The notes under the pieces: generated by a model | Seen by the model: the letters and a program-made list of their open reading frames with translations, nothing else | The model's database searches: none | What the model was told of the DNA's origin: nothing | Shown here: piece after piece, positions 7,887 through 16,751 of the stretch | Position numbering within the stretch: position 1 is the stretch's first letter | How the letters are laid out: every line of letters begins with the position of its first letter | Made by a program: the position numbers and the translations under genes | From: Halomicrobium sp. LC1Hm | GTDB lineage: Archaea > Halobacteriota > Halobacteria > Halobacteriales > Haloarculaceae | NCBI RefSeq assembly: GCF_009617995.1 | Contig: NZ_CP044129.1 | Span: 1,736,001 to 1,800,000 of the forward strand | Length of the DNA stretch: 64,000 nucleotides | Direction of reading: 5' to 3'

Positions 7887-9289
7887 TGTCCCGAGCGAAG
7901 CAGGTCTACGACTGGTTCGACAGCCGACTCGACCTGAAGAACGGCCAGACGTTCCTCGGGAAGGCGTTCCCGGCCGAGGACTCGTTCCTGCTGGGGGAGG
8001 TCGCGGTCTTCTGCTTCCTCCTGTTGATCCTGACCGGCGTGTTCCTCGGCTTCTTCTACGAGCCGTCGACCAGCGCCGTCCAGTACGACGGCAGCGTCGC
8101 CCAGTTCCAGGGCGAGGAGATGCCCGAAGCGTTCGTCTCGGTGCTACACATCACCTACACCGTCCCGTTCGGGATGTTCATCCGACGGCTCCACCACTGG
8201 GCGGCCCACCTCTTCGTGGCCTCGATCGGGCTCCACATGCTCCGGGTGTTCTTCACCGGGGCCTACCGCAACCCGCGGGAACCGAACTGGGTCGTCGGCA
8301 CCGGGCTGGCGGTGCTCGCGATGGGGGCGGCCTACACCGGCTACGCGCTGCCGTTCGACGAGTTCGCCGCGACGGCGACGGGGATCGGGTACAATCTCAC
8401 GGTCTCGGTGCCGTTGATCGGTGACTTCCTCGGGGAGATCATCTTCGGTGGCGAGTTCCCCACGAGCGCGACGATCCCGCGGCTGTACTTCCTGCACGTG
8501 CTCGTGATCCCGCTGCTCATCCTGGGTGGACTGGCCCTGCACATGTTCATCCTGATCCGCCAGAAACACACGGAGGCACCTCGCGAAGACGACGTCGAGA
8601 CCGGCCGCGAGGCGATCGACCGGGAGAACGACGACGTGATCGTCGGGCTCCCGGCGGTCCCCAACCAGGCCGCGGTGTCGGCGGTCGTGTTCTTCCTGAC
8701 GGCCGCGACGCTGTCGCTGCTGGCCGGCCTGCTGCCGGTCCACAACGTCGCCGAGTACGGCCCCAACGACCCCGCAGCCACGCCGGAGCTCATCATGCCG
8801 GACTGGTTCTTGATGTGGGTCTACGGCTTCCTGAAGCTGCTTCCGGGCATCGCCGTCGACCTCGGTCCGATCCACATCAACAGCGAGTTCCTCGGCGGGA
8901 TCGTGCTGCCCGGTCTCGTCTTCGCGGCGATCCTGGCCTGGCCGTTCGTCGACCGGACGCCGGAGGTTCACTTCACCGCCGACCCGCTCGACCGGCCCTG
9001 GCAGACCGCCGTCGGCGTCGCGGCGGTGGCGTTCGTCATGATCGCCTCGATCGCGGGGATGAACAACATCCTCGCGAACCAGGTGCTGGACGTCTCGACC
9101 AGCGTCGTCAATCCGATCCTCGCGGCCGCACTGTTGCTCGTGCCGACGCTGTTCGGGATCGTCACGTACCTGCTGTTGCGCGACGGCGATCCCGCGACGC
9201 CCCCGGAGACGGACGGCGAAGACGTCGCGGCCGACGGCGGACCAGCGAGTTCGTCCGACGCGGCCGATGGGGGTGGCGACGATGACTGA
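7883..9289 (+). CDS. narC: Cytochrome b (b6-IV type) of the nitrate reductase operon (NarC)
   Basis: A 468-aa polytopic cytochrome b. Heme-ligand helices are visible as [20 protein letters not shown] and [18 protein letters not shown] with LALHM, giving the paired histidines of the two b hemes. A PEWY-like quinol-site motif is present as MPDWFLMW. The protein continues into subunit-IV-like helices and ends in an acidic Ser/Asp/Gly tail. It accepts menaquinol electrons and passes them to the Rieske protein encoded just upstream (4-nt overlap). Length exceeds bacterial cyt b6 because the two halves are fused. The stop overlaps the next gene by 8 nt. Confidence 0.92.
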   Translation: MMSRAKQVYDWFDSRLDLKNGQTFLGKAFPAEDSFLLGEVAVFCFLLLILTGVFLGFFYEPSTSAVQYDGSVAQFQGEEMPEAFVSVLHITYTVPFGMFIRRLHHWAAHLFVASIGLHMLRVFFTGAYRNPREPNWVVGTGLAVLAMGAAYTGYALPFDEFAATATGIGYNLTVSVPLIGDFLGEIIFGGEFPTSATIPRLYFLHVLVIPLLILGGLALHMFILIRQKHTEAPREDDVETGREAIDRENDDVIVGLPAVPNQAAVSAVVFFLTAATLSLLAGLLPVHNVAEYGPNDPAATPELIMPDWFLMWVYGFLKLLPGIAVDLGPIHINSEFLGGIVLPGLVFAAILAWPFVDRTPEVHFTADPLDRPWQTAVGVAAVAFVMIASIAGMNNILANQVLDVSTSVVNPILAAALLLVPTLFGIVTYLLLRDGDPATPPETDGEDVAADGGPASSSDAADGGGDDD

Positions 9290-9464
9290 CGCCGCCGCCC
9301 TCTCGGAGCGACAGTATCGACTGCTGGACACGGCGAGCAAACTGCTCGGGCTCGGACTCGTCGCGCTGGGCCTCGAAGCCGGCGGCTCGACGACGACCGG
9401 GTTCGCGCTCGCCGCCGTCGGCGCTCTCTGTGCGACGCTTACGGTGTTTCTGACTCATGAGTGA
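9282..9464 (+). CDS. Small two-helix membrane protein between cytochrome b and NarG
   Basis: A 60-aa protein with a polar start ([16 protein letters not shown]) and two short hydrophobic helices, residues about 17-32 and 38-55. It overlaps both neighbours: its ATG is 8 nt inside the cytochrome b gene and its stop is 8 nt inside narG. This position matches the small ORF described between narC and narG in other haloarchaeal nar operons. No function is assigned; stabilising the membrane anchor of NarGH is a guess from position. Confidence 0.7.
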   Translation: MTDAAALSERQYRLLDTASKLLGLGLVALGLEAGGSTTTGFALAAVGALCATLTVFLTHE

Positions 9465-12318
9465 ACACGACATCGACGACGACCGGTGGATGGACAGCTC
9501 CGGAATTACTCGACGCGACTTCGTTCGCGGCCTCGGAGCCGCCTCGATCGTCGGCGCGACCGGCCTGTCGTTCGCCGACGAGGAGATGGACGGGCTGCAG
9601 GCGGTCGACGACCCGATCGGCTCGTACCCCTACCGCGAGTGGGAGGACCTCTACCGCGAGGAGTGGGACTGGGACTCCGTCGCCCGCTCGACCCACAGCG
9701 TCAACTGCACCGGCTCCTGCTCGTGGAACGTCTACGTCAAGGACGGGCAGGTCTGGCGCGAGGAACAGGCCGGCGACTACCCGGTGATCGACGACGACCT
9801 CCCGGACCCGAACCCGCGGGGCTGCCAGAAAGGGGCCTGCTACACGGACTACGTCAACGCCGACCAGCGCGTGCTCCACCCGCTGCGCCGCACTGGCGAA
9901 CGCGGCGAGGGCCAGTGGGAACGCATCTCCTGGGACGAGGCACTGACCGAGATCGCCGATCACGTCATCGACGAGGTGCAGGCGGGCCGGTACGACGCCA
10001 TCTCCGGGTTCACCCCGATCCCGGCGATGAGCCCGGTCTCGTTCGCGTCGGGCAGTCGCCTCGTGAATCTGCTTGGCGGCGTCTCTCACAGCTTCTACGA
10101 CTGGTACTCCGACCTGCCGCCGGGTCAGCCGATCACGTGGGGGACCCAGACGGACAACGCCGAGTCCGCCGACTGGCACAACGCGGACTACATCATCGCC
10201 TGGGGGTCGAACATCAACGTCACCCGCATCCCCGACGCCAAGTACTTCCTCGACGCCGGCTACGAGGGGGCGAAACGCGTCGGGATCTTCACCGACTACT
10301 CCCAGACCGCGATCCACACCGACGAGTGGCTCGCGCCGGAGGGCGGCACCGACACGGCCCTCGCGCTGGGGATGGCCCAGACGATCGTCGACGAGGAGCT
10401 GTACGACGAGGCCCACCTCAAAGAGCAGACCGACATGCCGCTGCTCGTGCGAGAAGACACCGGGAAGTTCCTCCGGGCTGGCGAGGTCGGACTCGCGGCG
10501 GACGCCGACGATCCCGACAAGGTGTTCGTGATGGTCGACGAGGACGGGGAACTCCGCCGCGCCCCCGGCTCGCTCGGTGAACGCGACGGCCAGCACGACC
10601 CCGAGGCGAGCATCGAACTCGACTTCGATCCGCAGCTGGGCGTCGAGCGGAGCGTCGAGACCGACGACGGCGAGGTGGCGGTCCGGTCGGTCTGGGAGAA
10701 CCTCCGCGAGGAACTGTCCCAGTACACGCCCGAGTTCGTCCACGAGGAGACCGGCGTCGGCGAGAACACCTACCAGCGCGTCGCCCGCGAGTTCGCCGAC
10801 GCCGACGCGGCCAAGATCATCCACGGCAAGGGGGTCAACGACTGGTACCACAACGACCTGGGGAACCGGGCGATCCAGTTGCTCGTGACCCTGACCGGGA
10901 ACCTCGGGGAACCCGGCACCGGGCTGGATCACTACGTCGGCCAGGAGAAGATCTGGACGTTCCACGGCTGGAAGACGCTCTCCTTCCCGACCGGCAGCGT
11001 GCGGGGCGTGCCGACGACGCTGTGGACCTACTTCCACGCCGGCATCCTCGACAACACCGATCCCGACACCGCCGAGAAGATCCGCGAGTCCATCGACGAG
11101 GGCTGGATGCCGGTGTACCCCGAGGAGCGCGAGGACGGGTCCCGGCCAGACCCCTCGACGATGTTCGTCTGGCGTGGCAACTACTTCAACCAGGCCAAGG
11201 GCAACGTCGCCGTCGAGGAACAGCTCTGGCCGAAACTCGACCTCGTCGTCGACATCAACTTCCGGATGGACTCGACGGCGATGTACGCCGACATCGTCCT
11301 GCCGGCGGCCAGCCACTACGAGAAACACGACCTGAACATGACCGACATGCACACGTACGTGCACCCGTTCACGCCCGCCGTCGAGCCGCTGGGCGAGGCC
11401 AAGTCAGACTGGGAGATCTTCCGCCTGCTGGCCGAGAAGATCCAGGAACGGGCCCAGGAACGAGGGGTCGAACCGGTCGAGGACCGATCCTTCGACCGCG
11501 AGATCGACCTGACGACGATCTACGACGACTACGTGCGCGACTGGGAGACCGACGAGGAGGGTGCGCTCGAAGACGGCCGCGCGGCCTCGGAGTTCGTCCT
11601 CGAACACAGCGAGGAGTCGAACCCCGCGGACAGCGACGAGCAGATCACGTTCGCCGACACCGTCGAGCAGCCCCAGCGTCTCGAAGCGGCGGGAGACCAC
11701 TGGACCTCCGACATCGAGGACGGGGAGCCATACGTCCCCTGGCAGGACTACGTTCGGGACAAACAGCCCTGGCCCACCTTCACCGGCCGCCAGCAGTACT
11801 ACGTCGACCACGACTGGTTCCTCGAACTCGGCGAGGAGCTACCGACCCACAAGGAGGGGCCACAGGACACCGGCGGCGACTACCCCCTCTCCTACAACAC
11901 GCCCCACAGCCGCTGGTCGATCCACTCGACGTGGCGCGAGAACACGAAGATGCTCCGGCTCCAGCGGGGCGAACCGACGGTCTTCCTCAACCCCGAGGAC
12001 GCGAGCGAGCGCGGGATCGAGGACGGCGACACCGTCGAGGTGTACAACGACATGGGCAGCGTCGAGGTACAGGCCAAGATCTACCCGTCCAGTGACCCCG
12101 GCACGGTCCGGCACTTCTTCTCGTGGGAGAAGTTCCAGTATCCGGGCCGAGACAACTTCAACACGCTCGTCCCGATGTACATGAAGCCCACGCAGCTGGT
12201 CCAGTACCCAGAGGACACCGGGGAACACCTCTATTTCTTCCCGAACTACTGGGGGCCGACGGGCGTCAACAGCGACGTGAACGTGGACGTTCGCCCGGCG
12301 GGAGGTGACAGCCAATGA
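9457..12318 (+). CDS. narG: Respiratory nitrate reductase catalytic subunit NarG
   Basis: This 953-aa molybdenum bis-MGD protein reduces nitrate to nitrite. The N-terminus has a Tat motif (GITRRDFVRGLGAAS, residues 16-30), so the enzyme faces outside, unlike bacterial NarG. The FS0 cluster ligands are HSVNCTGSCSW (His80, Cys84, Cys88) plus a distal Cys in GCQKGACY. The molybdenum-ligand Asp is Asp215 in FYDWYSDLPPGQP, the NarG rather than NapA signature. C-terminal molybdopterin-binding motifs include NTPHSRWSIHSTW and VEVYNDMGS. It is shorter than E. coli NarG (about 1,250 aa), as usual for archaeal NarG. It overlaps narH by 4 nt. Confidence 0.97.
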   Translation: MSEHDIDDDRWMDSSGITRRDFVRGLGAASIVGATGLSFADEEMDGLQAVDDPIGSYPYREWEDLYREEWDWDSVARSTHSVNCTGSCSWNVYVKDGQVWREEQAGDYPVIDDDLPDPNPRGCQKGACYTDYVNADQRVLHPLRRTGERGEGQWERISWDEALTEIADHVIDEVQAGRYDAISGFTPIPAMSPVSFASGSRLVNLLGGVSHSFYDWYSDLPPGQPITWGTQTDNAESADWHNADYIIAWGSNINVTRIPDAKYFLDAGYEGAKRVGIFTDYSQTAIHTDEWLAPEGGTDTALALGMAQTIVDEELYDEAHLKEQTDMPLLVREDTGKFLRAGEVGLAADADDPDKVFVMVDEDGELRRAPGSLGERDGQHDPEASIELDFDPQLGVERSVETDDGEVAVRSVWENLREELSQYTPEFVHEETGVGENTYQRVAREFADADAAKIIHGKGVNDWYHNDLGNRAIQLLVTLTGNLGEPGTGLDHYVGQEKIWTFHGWKTLSFPTGSVRGVPTTLWTYFHAGILDNTDPDTAEKIRESIDEGWMPVYPEEREDGSRPDPSTMFVWRGNYFNQAKGNVAVEEQLWPKLDLVVDINFRMDSTAMYADIVLPAASHYEKHDLNMTDMHTYVHPFTPAVEPLGEAKSDWEIFRLLAEKIQERAQERGVEPVEDRSFDREIDLTTIYDDYVRDWETDEEGALEDGRAASEFVLEHSEESNPADSDEQITFADTVEQPQRLEAAGDHWTSDIEDGEPYVPWQDYVRDKQPWPTFTGRQQYYVDHDWFLELGEELPTHKEGPQDTGGDYPLSYNTPHSRWSIHSTWRENTKMLRLQRGEPTVFLNPEDASERGIEDGDTVEVYNDMGSVEVQAKIYPSSDPGTVRHFFSWEKFQYPGRDNFNTLVPMYMKPTQLVQYPEDTGEHLYFFPNYWGPTGVNSDVNVDVRPAGGDSQ

Positions 12319-13391
12319 GTTCGAACACCCAGAACGACGACGGAGACGAGGACACTCGCATCACCGTCGCCGACGGCGTCGACCACCAGGTCGCGATGGT
12401 GATGGACCTCAACAAGTGCATCGGCTGCCAGACGTGTACGATCGCCTGCAAGAGCCTCTGGACGGAGGACGGGGGCAGCGAGTACATGTACTGGAACAAC
12501 GTCGAGACCAAGCCCGGCGAAGGCTACCCGCGAAGCTGGGAGGACTCCGGCGGCGGCTGGCAGTCCGAGGAACACTCCGAGCGCCAGACCGGCGAGATCC
12601 CCGACCGCGAGGACTACGGCCGGGCCTGGGAGTTCAACCACAGCGAGATCATGTACGAGGGCAGCGACGAGCCGCTGCGCCCCCGCGACGGCGCGGAGTG
12701 GGGCCCCAACTGGGACGAGGACGAGGGGGCCGGCGAGTACCCCAACAGCTACTACTTCTACCTCCCGCGGATCTGCAACCACTGTACCCACCCCTCCTGT
12801 GTCGAGGCCTGCCCGCGGTCGGCGCTGTACAAGCGCGAGGAGGACGGCATCGTCCTCGTCGACCAGGATCGCTGCCGGGGCTACCGCTACTGCGTCGAGG
12901 GGTGTCCCTACAAGAAGGTGTACTACAACACCGTCTCGAAGAAGTCCGAGAAGTGCATCTTCTGTTACCCCCGTATCGAGGGCGAGGGGCCGGACGGCGA
13001 GACGTTCGCGCCCGCCTGCGCCGAGGAGTGTCCCCCCCAGCTCCGGCTGGTGGGCTTTCTCGACGACGAAGACGGACCCATCTACAAGCTCGTCGAGGAG
13101 TACGAGGTCGCGCTCCCGTTACATCCGGAGTTCCAGACCCAGCCCAACGTCTACTACATCCCGCCGTTCGCACCGCCCCAGCACACCGACGAGGGCGAGT
13201 CAGTCGACGTGGACCGCATCCCGCGCCAGTACCTCCGAGAGCTGTTCGGCGACCGCGTCGACCAGGCACTGGACACGATCGAACGGGAGCGCCAGCGGGC
13301 GAGACAGGGCGCTGACAGCGAACTCATGGAGATCCTTCAGGACAAGAATCCGGCCGAACAGTACCGGTTGGAGGTGTTCGAAGATGACTGA
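12315..13391 (+). CDS. narH: Respiratory nitrate reductase iron-sulfur subunit NarH
   Basis: A 358-aa electron-transfer subunit with four clusters. Cys blocks in order are CIGCQTCTIACK (from residue 35), CNHCTHPSCVEACPRSA, CRGYRYCVEGCPYKK and CIFCYPR with CAEECPP. In the third block Tyr replaces the cluster cysteine (CRGYRYC), as a Trp does in bacterial NarH, consistent with a 3Fe-4S centre. It has no signal of its own and would be exported with NarG through Tat. The C-terminal LEVFEDD and the stop are copied downstream (see 13371-13569). The stop overlaps the next ATG by 8 nt (ATGACTGA). Confidence 0.97.
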   Translation: MSSNTQNDDGDEDTRITVADGVDHQVAMVMDLNKCIGCQTCTIACKSLWTEDGGSEYMYWNNVETKPGEGYPRSWEDSGGGWQSEEHSERQTGEIPDREDYGRAWEFNHSEIMYEGSDEPLRPRDGAEWGPNWDEDEGAGEYPNSYYFYLPRICNHCTHPSCVEACPRSALYKREEDGIVLVDQDRCRGYRYCVEGCPYKKVYYNTVSKKSEKCIFCYPRIEGEGPDGETFAPACAEECPPQLRLVGFLDDEDGPIYKLVEEYEVALPLHPEFQTQPNVYYIPPFAPPQHTDEGESVDVDRIPRQYLRELFGDRVDQALDTIERERQRARQGADSELMEILQDKNPAEQYRLEVFEDD

Positions 13392-13569
13392 CGGAGCGAA
13401 GCGACGGCAGTCATCTTCGAGCTCGGGAGAGCTCGCTCTCCCGGTGTTCGAAAGACGAGCGAAGCGAGTCTTTCGGCGGTCGACGATGCGTAGCGAAGTG
13501 AGCAAACCTCAGGCTCGGCAGAGCTTCGCTCTTGAGGTGTTCGAAGATGACTGACGGAGCGAAGCGACG
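13371..13569. repeat. Hairpin array flanked by 36-bp perfect direct repeats
   Basis: Positions 13371-13406 and 13534-13569 are identical over 36 bp and lie 163 bp apart, spanning the narH stop and the next start codon. Between them lie perfect hairpins: arms 13378-13390/13408-13420 (13 bp), 13424-13432/13435-13443 (9 bp), 13449-13456/13468-13475 (8 bp) and 13507-13511/13533-13537 with inner arms 13520-13524/13528-13532. Three carry GAGCGAAGC or its complement in or near the loop. The structure looks like an inserted element that duplicated the gene junction. Confidence 0.9.
13384..13554 (+). CDS. 56-aa ORF created by the inserted hairpin array
   Basis: The ATG at 13384 overlaps the narH stop by 8 nt. 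The frame runs through the hairpin array and ends at 13554, overlapping the ATG (13547) of the heme-b subunit gene in the same 8-nt way. Its first eight residues (MTDGAKRR) equal the start of the downstream protein and its last seven (EVFEDD and the stop) equal the end of NarH. The middle is Ser/Arg rich and not recognised. It probably exists because the insertion preserved stop-start coupling. Whether the peptide matters is unknown. Confidence 0.4.
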   Translation: MTDGAKRRQSSSSSGELALPVFERRAKRVFRRSTMRSEVSKPQARQSFALEVFEDD

Positions 13570-14389
13570 TGCCCTCGCCGCGGCGGCGCTCGTGGCGACG
13601 CTGGTGGTCGTCTCGACGGTCGCGACGCCGCTGGCGAGCGCGCGGCCGGCCCACGAGATCCCCGTGGTCGAGGGTCCCGACGGCCCACTCGACGGACCCG
13701 ACGCCGACGGCTGGGCGGCGGTGCCCGCCAGTGACGTGCCCCTGACCAGCGCGCCGTCGAGCGTGCCAAACGCCGACGACACCACGATCGAAGCGGTGAA
13801 CGTACAGGCGGCGACGACCGACGACCGGCTCTACCTCCGTCTGGAGTGGCACGACCGGACCAGAGACGAGAGCGCCAGCGACGTGCGGGCGTTCGCCGAC
13901 GCCGTCGCCGTGCAGTTCCCGGCCAACCGCAGCGCCCGGCCGCCCATCGCGATGGGCGGGCAGGACAACAGAGTCAACGTCTGGTACTGGTCCGGCGACA
14001 CCGGCACCCAGGAGCTACTGGCGGGCGGTGCCGGCTCGACGACGCCGTTCGAGGAGCCGGCGGTCGACGCGACGGCCACCCACCAGGGGACCGGCGAGAA
14101 CGCCACCTGGACGGTCGTCTACTCGCGGCCCCTCGATTCGACCAGCGAGAACCGGACCGCGATCAGCGACGACGGCGACCTCGACGTGGCCTTCGCGGTC
14201 TGGAACGGCTCCAACGGCGAGCGTGCCGGACAGAAGGCGGTCAGCGAGTGGTACTACTTCCCGATGAGCGGTGGGCCGGGCGGACCGCCCTACCAGACGC
14301 TGCTGTGGACGCTGGCCGGGCTCGCGGTCGTCGCGGTGACGGCCGTCACCGCGTTCGGCGTCTACCGAGCGGGAGGTGGCCAGAGCTGA
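13547..14389 (+). CDS. Heme-b subunit, ethylbenzene dehydrogenase gamma-like (NarI substitute)
   Basis: A 280-aa protein with an N-terminal hydrophobic signal segment (residues 9-30, preceded by KRR), a soluble beta-rich domain, and a C-terminal membrane helix (residues about 250-270, ending in VYRAGGGQS). The soluble part matches the heme-b-binding gamma subunits of DMSO-reductase-family enzymes (ethylbenzene dehydrogenase, selenate and chlorate reductase). A Met in PIAMGGQDNRVNVWYW and a Lys in RAGQKAVSEWYY are candidate axial heme ligands. It would pass electrons between the membrane and NarH outside the cell, in place of the absent NarI. The first codons are duplicated upstream. Confidence 0.82.
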   Translation: MTDGAKRRALAAAALVATLVVVSTVATPLASARPAHEIPVVEGPDGPLDGPDADGWAAVPASDVPLTSAPSSVPNADDTTIEAVNVQAATTDDRLYLRLEWHDRTRDESASDVRAFADAVAVQFPANRSARPPIAMGGQDNRVNVWYWSGDTGTQELLAGGAGSTTPFEEPAVDATATHQGTGENATWTVVYSRPLDSTSENRTAISDDGDLDVAFAVWNGSNGERAGQKAVSEWYYFPMSGGPGGPPYQTLLWTLAGLAVVAVTAVTAFGVYRAGGGQS

Positions 14390-15063
14390 TGGCGACCGCC
14401 ACCGACTCTCCCGACGATCTCGACGTGGACGCGGCGGCCCGAGCGACGCTGTTCCGGACCCTGGCACACGCCTTCCGGCATCCCGACGAGGCGTTCCACG
14501 AGGCCGCCACCGAGGGGACGCTCGACGCCGACATCGAGGCGTGTGTCGCACAGACGACGCTCGACGTGGCGGGCCCCGACTGTACGACCGACGACGACTA
14601 CGAGACCCTGGCGGCCCGATACAACGACATCTTCGAGCTGGGGTACAGCGAGTACACGGACCGGACCGACGGCTCGCTCGACGCACGGGGACCGCCGGTG
14701 CCGCTGTACGAGTCGAAGTACCGGCCGGATCGGTCCTGGAACGACGTGAACCTCGATCTGGCGCGGGCCTACGACTACTACGGGCTCGCTATCGATCAGG
14801 ACGATCGAGACAACCACGACGCGCTGGCCTACGAGCTGGAGTTCGCGGCGTTTCTCGCCCGCCGGGAGGCCGCCGTCGACGAGAGCGCAGCGGCCGCCCG
14901 GCTGGACTTTCACGACCGCCATCTCGGGCACCTCGCGGCCGGCGTCGCCGATCGCCTCGCCGACGAACCCGGAACCGGCGTGTACGGCCGTCTCGGGCAG
15001 TTCATGGAGCGTGTCGTCCGCGCGGACCGAAACGACCTGGCGGCACGGCTGGAGGGAGCATGA
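14389..15063 (+). CDS. narJ: Nitrate reductase maturation chaperone (NarJ/TorD family)
   Basis: A 224-aa, all-helical acidic protein with no signal or membrane helix. The block PPVPLYESKYRPDRSWNDVN followed by ARAYDYYGLAI is characteristic of the NarJ/DmsD/TorD chaperone family (YESxY...FYxxxG). Such chaperones bind the Tat signal of the apo catalytic subunit and hold it until molybdenum cofactor and FS0 cluster are inserted. It sits after the heme-b gene, ATG overlapping the previous stop (TGATG), and its stop overlaps the next start (GCATGA). Confidence 0.88.
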   Translation: MATATDSPDDLDVDAAARATLFRTLAHAFRHPDEAFHEAATEGTLDADIEACVAQTTLDVAGPDCTTDDDYETLAARYNDIFELGYSEYTDRTDGSLDARGPPVPLYESKYRPDRSWNDVNLDLARAYDYYGLAIDQDDRDNHDALAYELEFAAFLARREAAVDESAAAARLDFHDRHLGHLAAGVADRLADEPGTGVYGRLGQFMERVVRADRNDLAARLEGA

Positions 15064-15887
15064 CCGCGAGCGAGATCGAGCGGCCCGCCGTCGCGCGTAC
15101 GGTCCCGGTCCGTCGGCGAACGGTCGCACTCGTCGCGACCACCGTCGTCGCGCTCGCAGTCGGCGCGCGGTTCGTCTCGGCGATCCTCGTCAACGCACCG
15201 GCGGGACCGGCGACGCTCCCACGGGAGCCGATCGCGGGCGCGACCACGGGACTGGCCGCACTGGCGGCGCTGTGGCTCGGCGCGAGCGAAGACGATCCCG
15301 TCGCGGGCGTCGGTCTCCTCTTCGTCGGCGTGTTCGGACTGCTCGCGGCCGCCGTCGGCCTCGCCACGCCCGCGGCCGTCGCCGTCGCCACGGGGACCGG
15401 CGTCGTCGCGGTCGGCTTCCGCCGTCGACTCACCGTCTGGACGGGCGCGGCGACCGCGTTGCTCGTCGCGGCCGTCGCAGTGGCGCTCGCGGCCGGCTTC
15501 GGCTGGCCCGAACTCAGACCGCTGGGTTCGACGCTCGCGCTGCTCGGGATCGCCGCGACGCCACTGTACGCTGGCGCTGGCCCGCGGGCGGTCGGGGTCG
15601 GCGCGGGCGCGTTCGCCGCCGTGGTGGCCGTCGGCCTCGCGAATCCGTTCGTCGCGGGCGCGACCACCCTCGTCGGCAGCGGCGTCGTGGGCACGTCGCT
15701 GGTCGTCGTCGGGCTGGCCGTCGCTGGCGCGGTAGCGGCGGCGAGCACGGCGCTCCGAGAGCGGCGCTTCGCCCTGCTTGCCGGCATCGCGTTGCTCGCC
15801 TTCGCTGGCGTGCCGGCGACGCTCTCACGAGCCGTCCCGTTCGCGCTCGGGATCGCGACGCTGCTCTCGCTGGAGGTGGGGCGATGA
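15060..15887 (+). CDS. Polytopic membrane protein in nar operon
   Basis: A 275-aa protein that is almost wholly hydrophobic, Ala/Val/Gly-rich, with roughly eight to nine predicted helices and only a short basic N-terminus (VPVRRRTVALVATTVVALAV). No transporter signature, heme ligand or conserved charged residue stands out. It overlaps narJ by 4 nt and the HEAT-repeat gene by 4 nt, so it is surely part of the operon. It is not recognisable as a NarK-type nitrate/nitrite transporter (no MFS motifs). Nitrate movement or anchoring is only a positional guess. Confidence 0.6.
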   Translation: MTASEIERPAVARTVPVRRRTVALVATTVVALAVGARFVSAILVNAPAGPATLPREPIAGATTGLAALAALWLGASEDDPVAGVGLLFVGVFGLLAAAVGLATPAAVAVATGTGVVAVGFRRRLTVWTGAATALLVAAVAVALAAGFGWPELRPLGSTLALLGIAATPLYAGAGPRAVGVGAGAFAAVVAVGLANPFVAGATTLVGSGVVGTSLVVVGLAVAGAVAAASTALRERRFALLAGIALLAFAGVPATLSRAVPFALGIATLLSLEVGR

Positions 15888-16750
15888 CCGACGACGAGTT
15901 CGAGCAACACCGCGAAGCGGAGCCCGACCCCCAGCTCGATCCCGAACGGAGCCCCGGACGCCACGCCGACATCGACGCGCTCGAAGACATCGAAGTGAGC
16001 CGCGACGACGTTACCATCGGCGAGGCGACGCCGGCCGAGCTGGCGGCCGCCGACACCGAGCCGGTGGAGGGCGACGATCCCAGCGAACTCCTGGCCGATC
16101 TGGAGGCCGACAGCGCGATCGACCGACGGCGGGCCGCGCTCGCGCTGAAAGACCGGGCGACGAGCGAGACGATCGTCGCGGGACTGGCCTACGCCGCGAC
16201 CAACGACCCGGACGACGACGTGCGCCAGTTCGCCGTCGAGGCGCTGACCGCCCACGGGACCGACGCCGGCTCGGGGACGGAGACCGGCGAAGCGGCCGCA
16301 GCGGTCGCGGTGGAACTGCTCGACGATCCCGACCCGTGGGTCCGCTCGGAGGCCGTCGTGGCGCTCGACAACCTCGACCGCGACGCCCACGAGTCCGACC
16401 TCGAAGCGGCGGTGTTCGACGACTACCACGCCGTCCGCCGGAACGCGGCCATCTCGCTGTTCAAGCTCCGGGGCGAGGCGATGGCCGACCTGTTGCTCGA
16501 ACAGAGCCGCGACGACAGCGAGCGCGTCCGCGAGTGGGCCGCGCACATGCTCGGCGGCGTCGACGAGGACCGGGCCCGCGACCGCCTGCGGGAGCTGACG
16601 GACGATCCCGCGACGGTGGTCCGACAGACGGCCGAACGCGCCCTGGAGGTCGAGCCGAGCCGCTTCCGCCGCCAGTTCGGCGGCGCGCTGGAAAACGACA
16701 GTCGCCTGTTGCCCGGCGAGGACCGCCTCAACAGGATGCCGGATCTCTAA
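15884..16750 (+). CDS. HEAT-repeat protein in nar operon
   Basis: A 288-aa acidic protein. After about 65 disordered residues, several HEAT/PBS-lyase-type repeats follow, each with a D-x-x-VR or D-x-WVR turn: DDDVRQFAVEAL, DPDPWVRSEAVVAL, DYHAVRRNAAISL, DSERVREWAAHML and DPATVVRQTAERAL. Such solenoids act as protein-protein scaffolds. HEAT-repeat proteins are found with other haloarchaeal and bacterial respiratory maturation genes, so an assembly role for NarGH is a reasonable inference. Only 1 nt separates it from the Mrp gene. Confidence 0.75.
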   Translation: MTDDEFEQHREAEPDPQLDPERSPGRHADIDALEDIEVSRDDVTIGEATPAELAAADTEPVEGDDPSELLADLEADSAIDRRRAALALKDRATSETIVAGLAYAATNDPDDDVRQFAVEALTAHGTDAGSGTETGEAAAAVAVELLDDPDPWVRSEAVVALDNLDRDAHESDLEAAVFDDYHAVRRNAAISLFKLRGEAMADLLLEQSRDDSERVREWAAHMLGGVDEDRARDRLRELTDDPATVVRQTAERALEVEPSRFRRQFGGALENDSRLLPGEDRLNRMPDL

Positions 16751-16751
16751 G

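Noticed and set aside
9439-11364. A 641-codon open frame antisense to narG
   Set aside because: High GC and biased codon use leave long open frames opposite true genes. It has no family motifs and its composition (Val/Gly/Arg-rich) is that of a shadow frame; narG on the plus strand has unmistakable motifs.
12799-13554. A 251-codon frame running through narH into the hairpin array
   Set aside because: Most of it is an out-of-frame shadow of narH. Only its tail, from ATG 13384, is kept as the candidate 56-aa ORF.
13371-13569. CRISPR array
   Set aside because: Only two direct repeats 163 bp apart, no regular spacers, no cas genes; the structure is hairpins, not repeats with unique spacers.
15060-15887. 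NarK-type nitrate/nitrite transporter
   Set aside because: The protein is hydrophobic and in the nar operon but lacks the size and the conserved MFS nitrate-signature segments.
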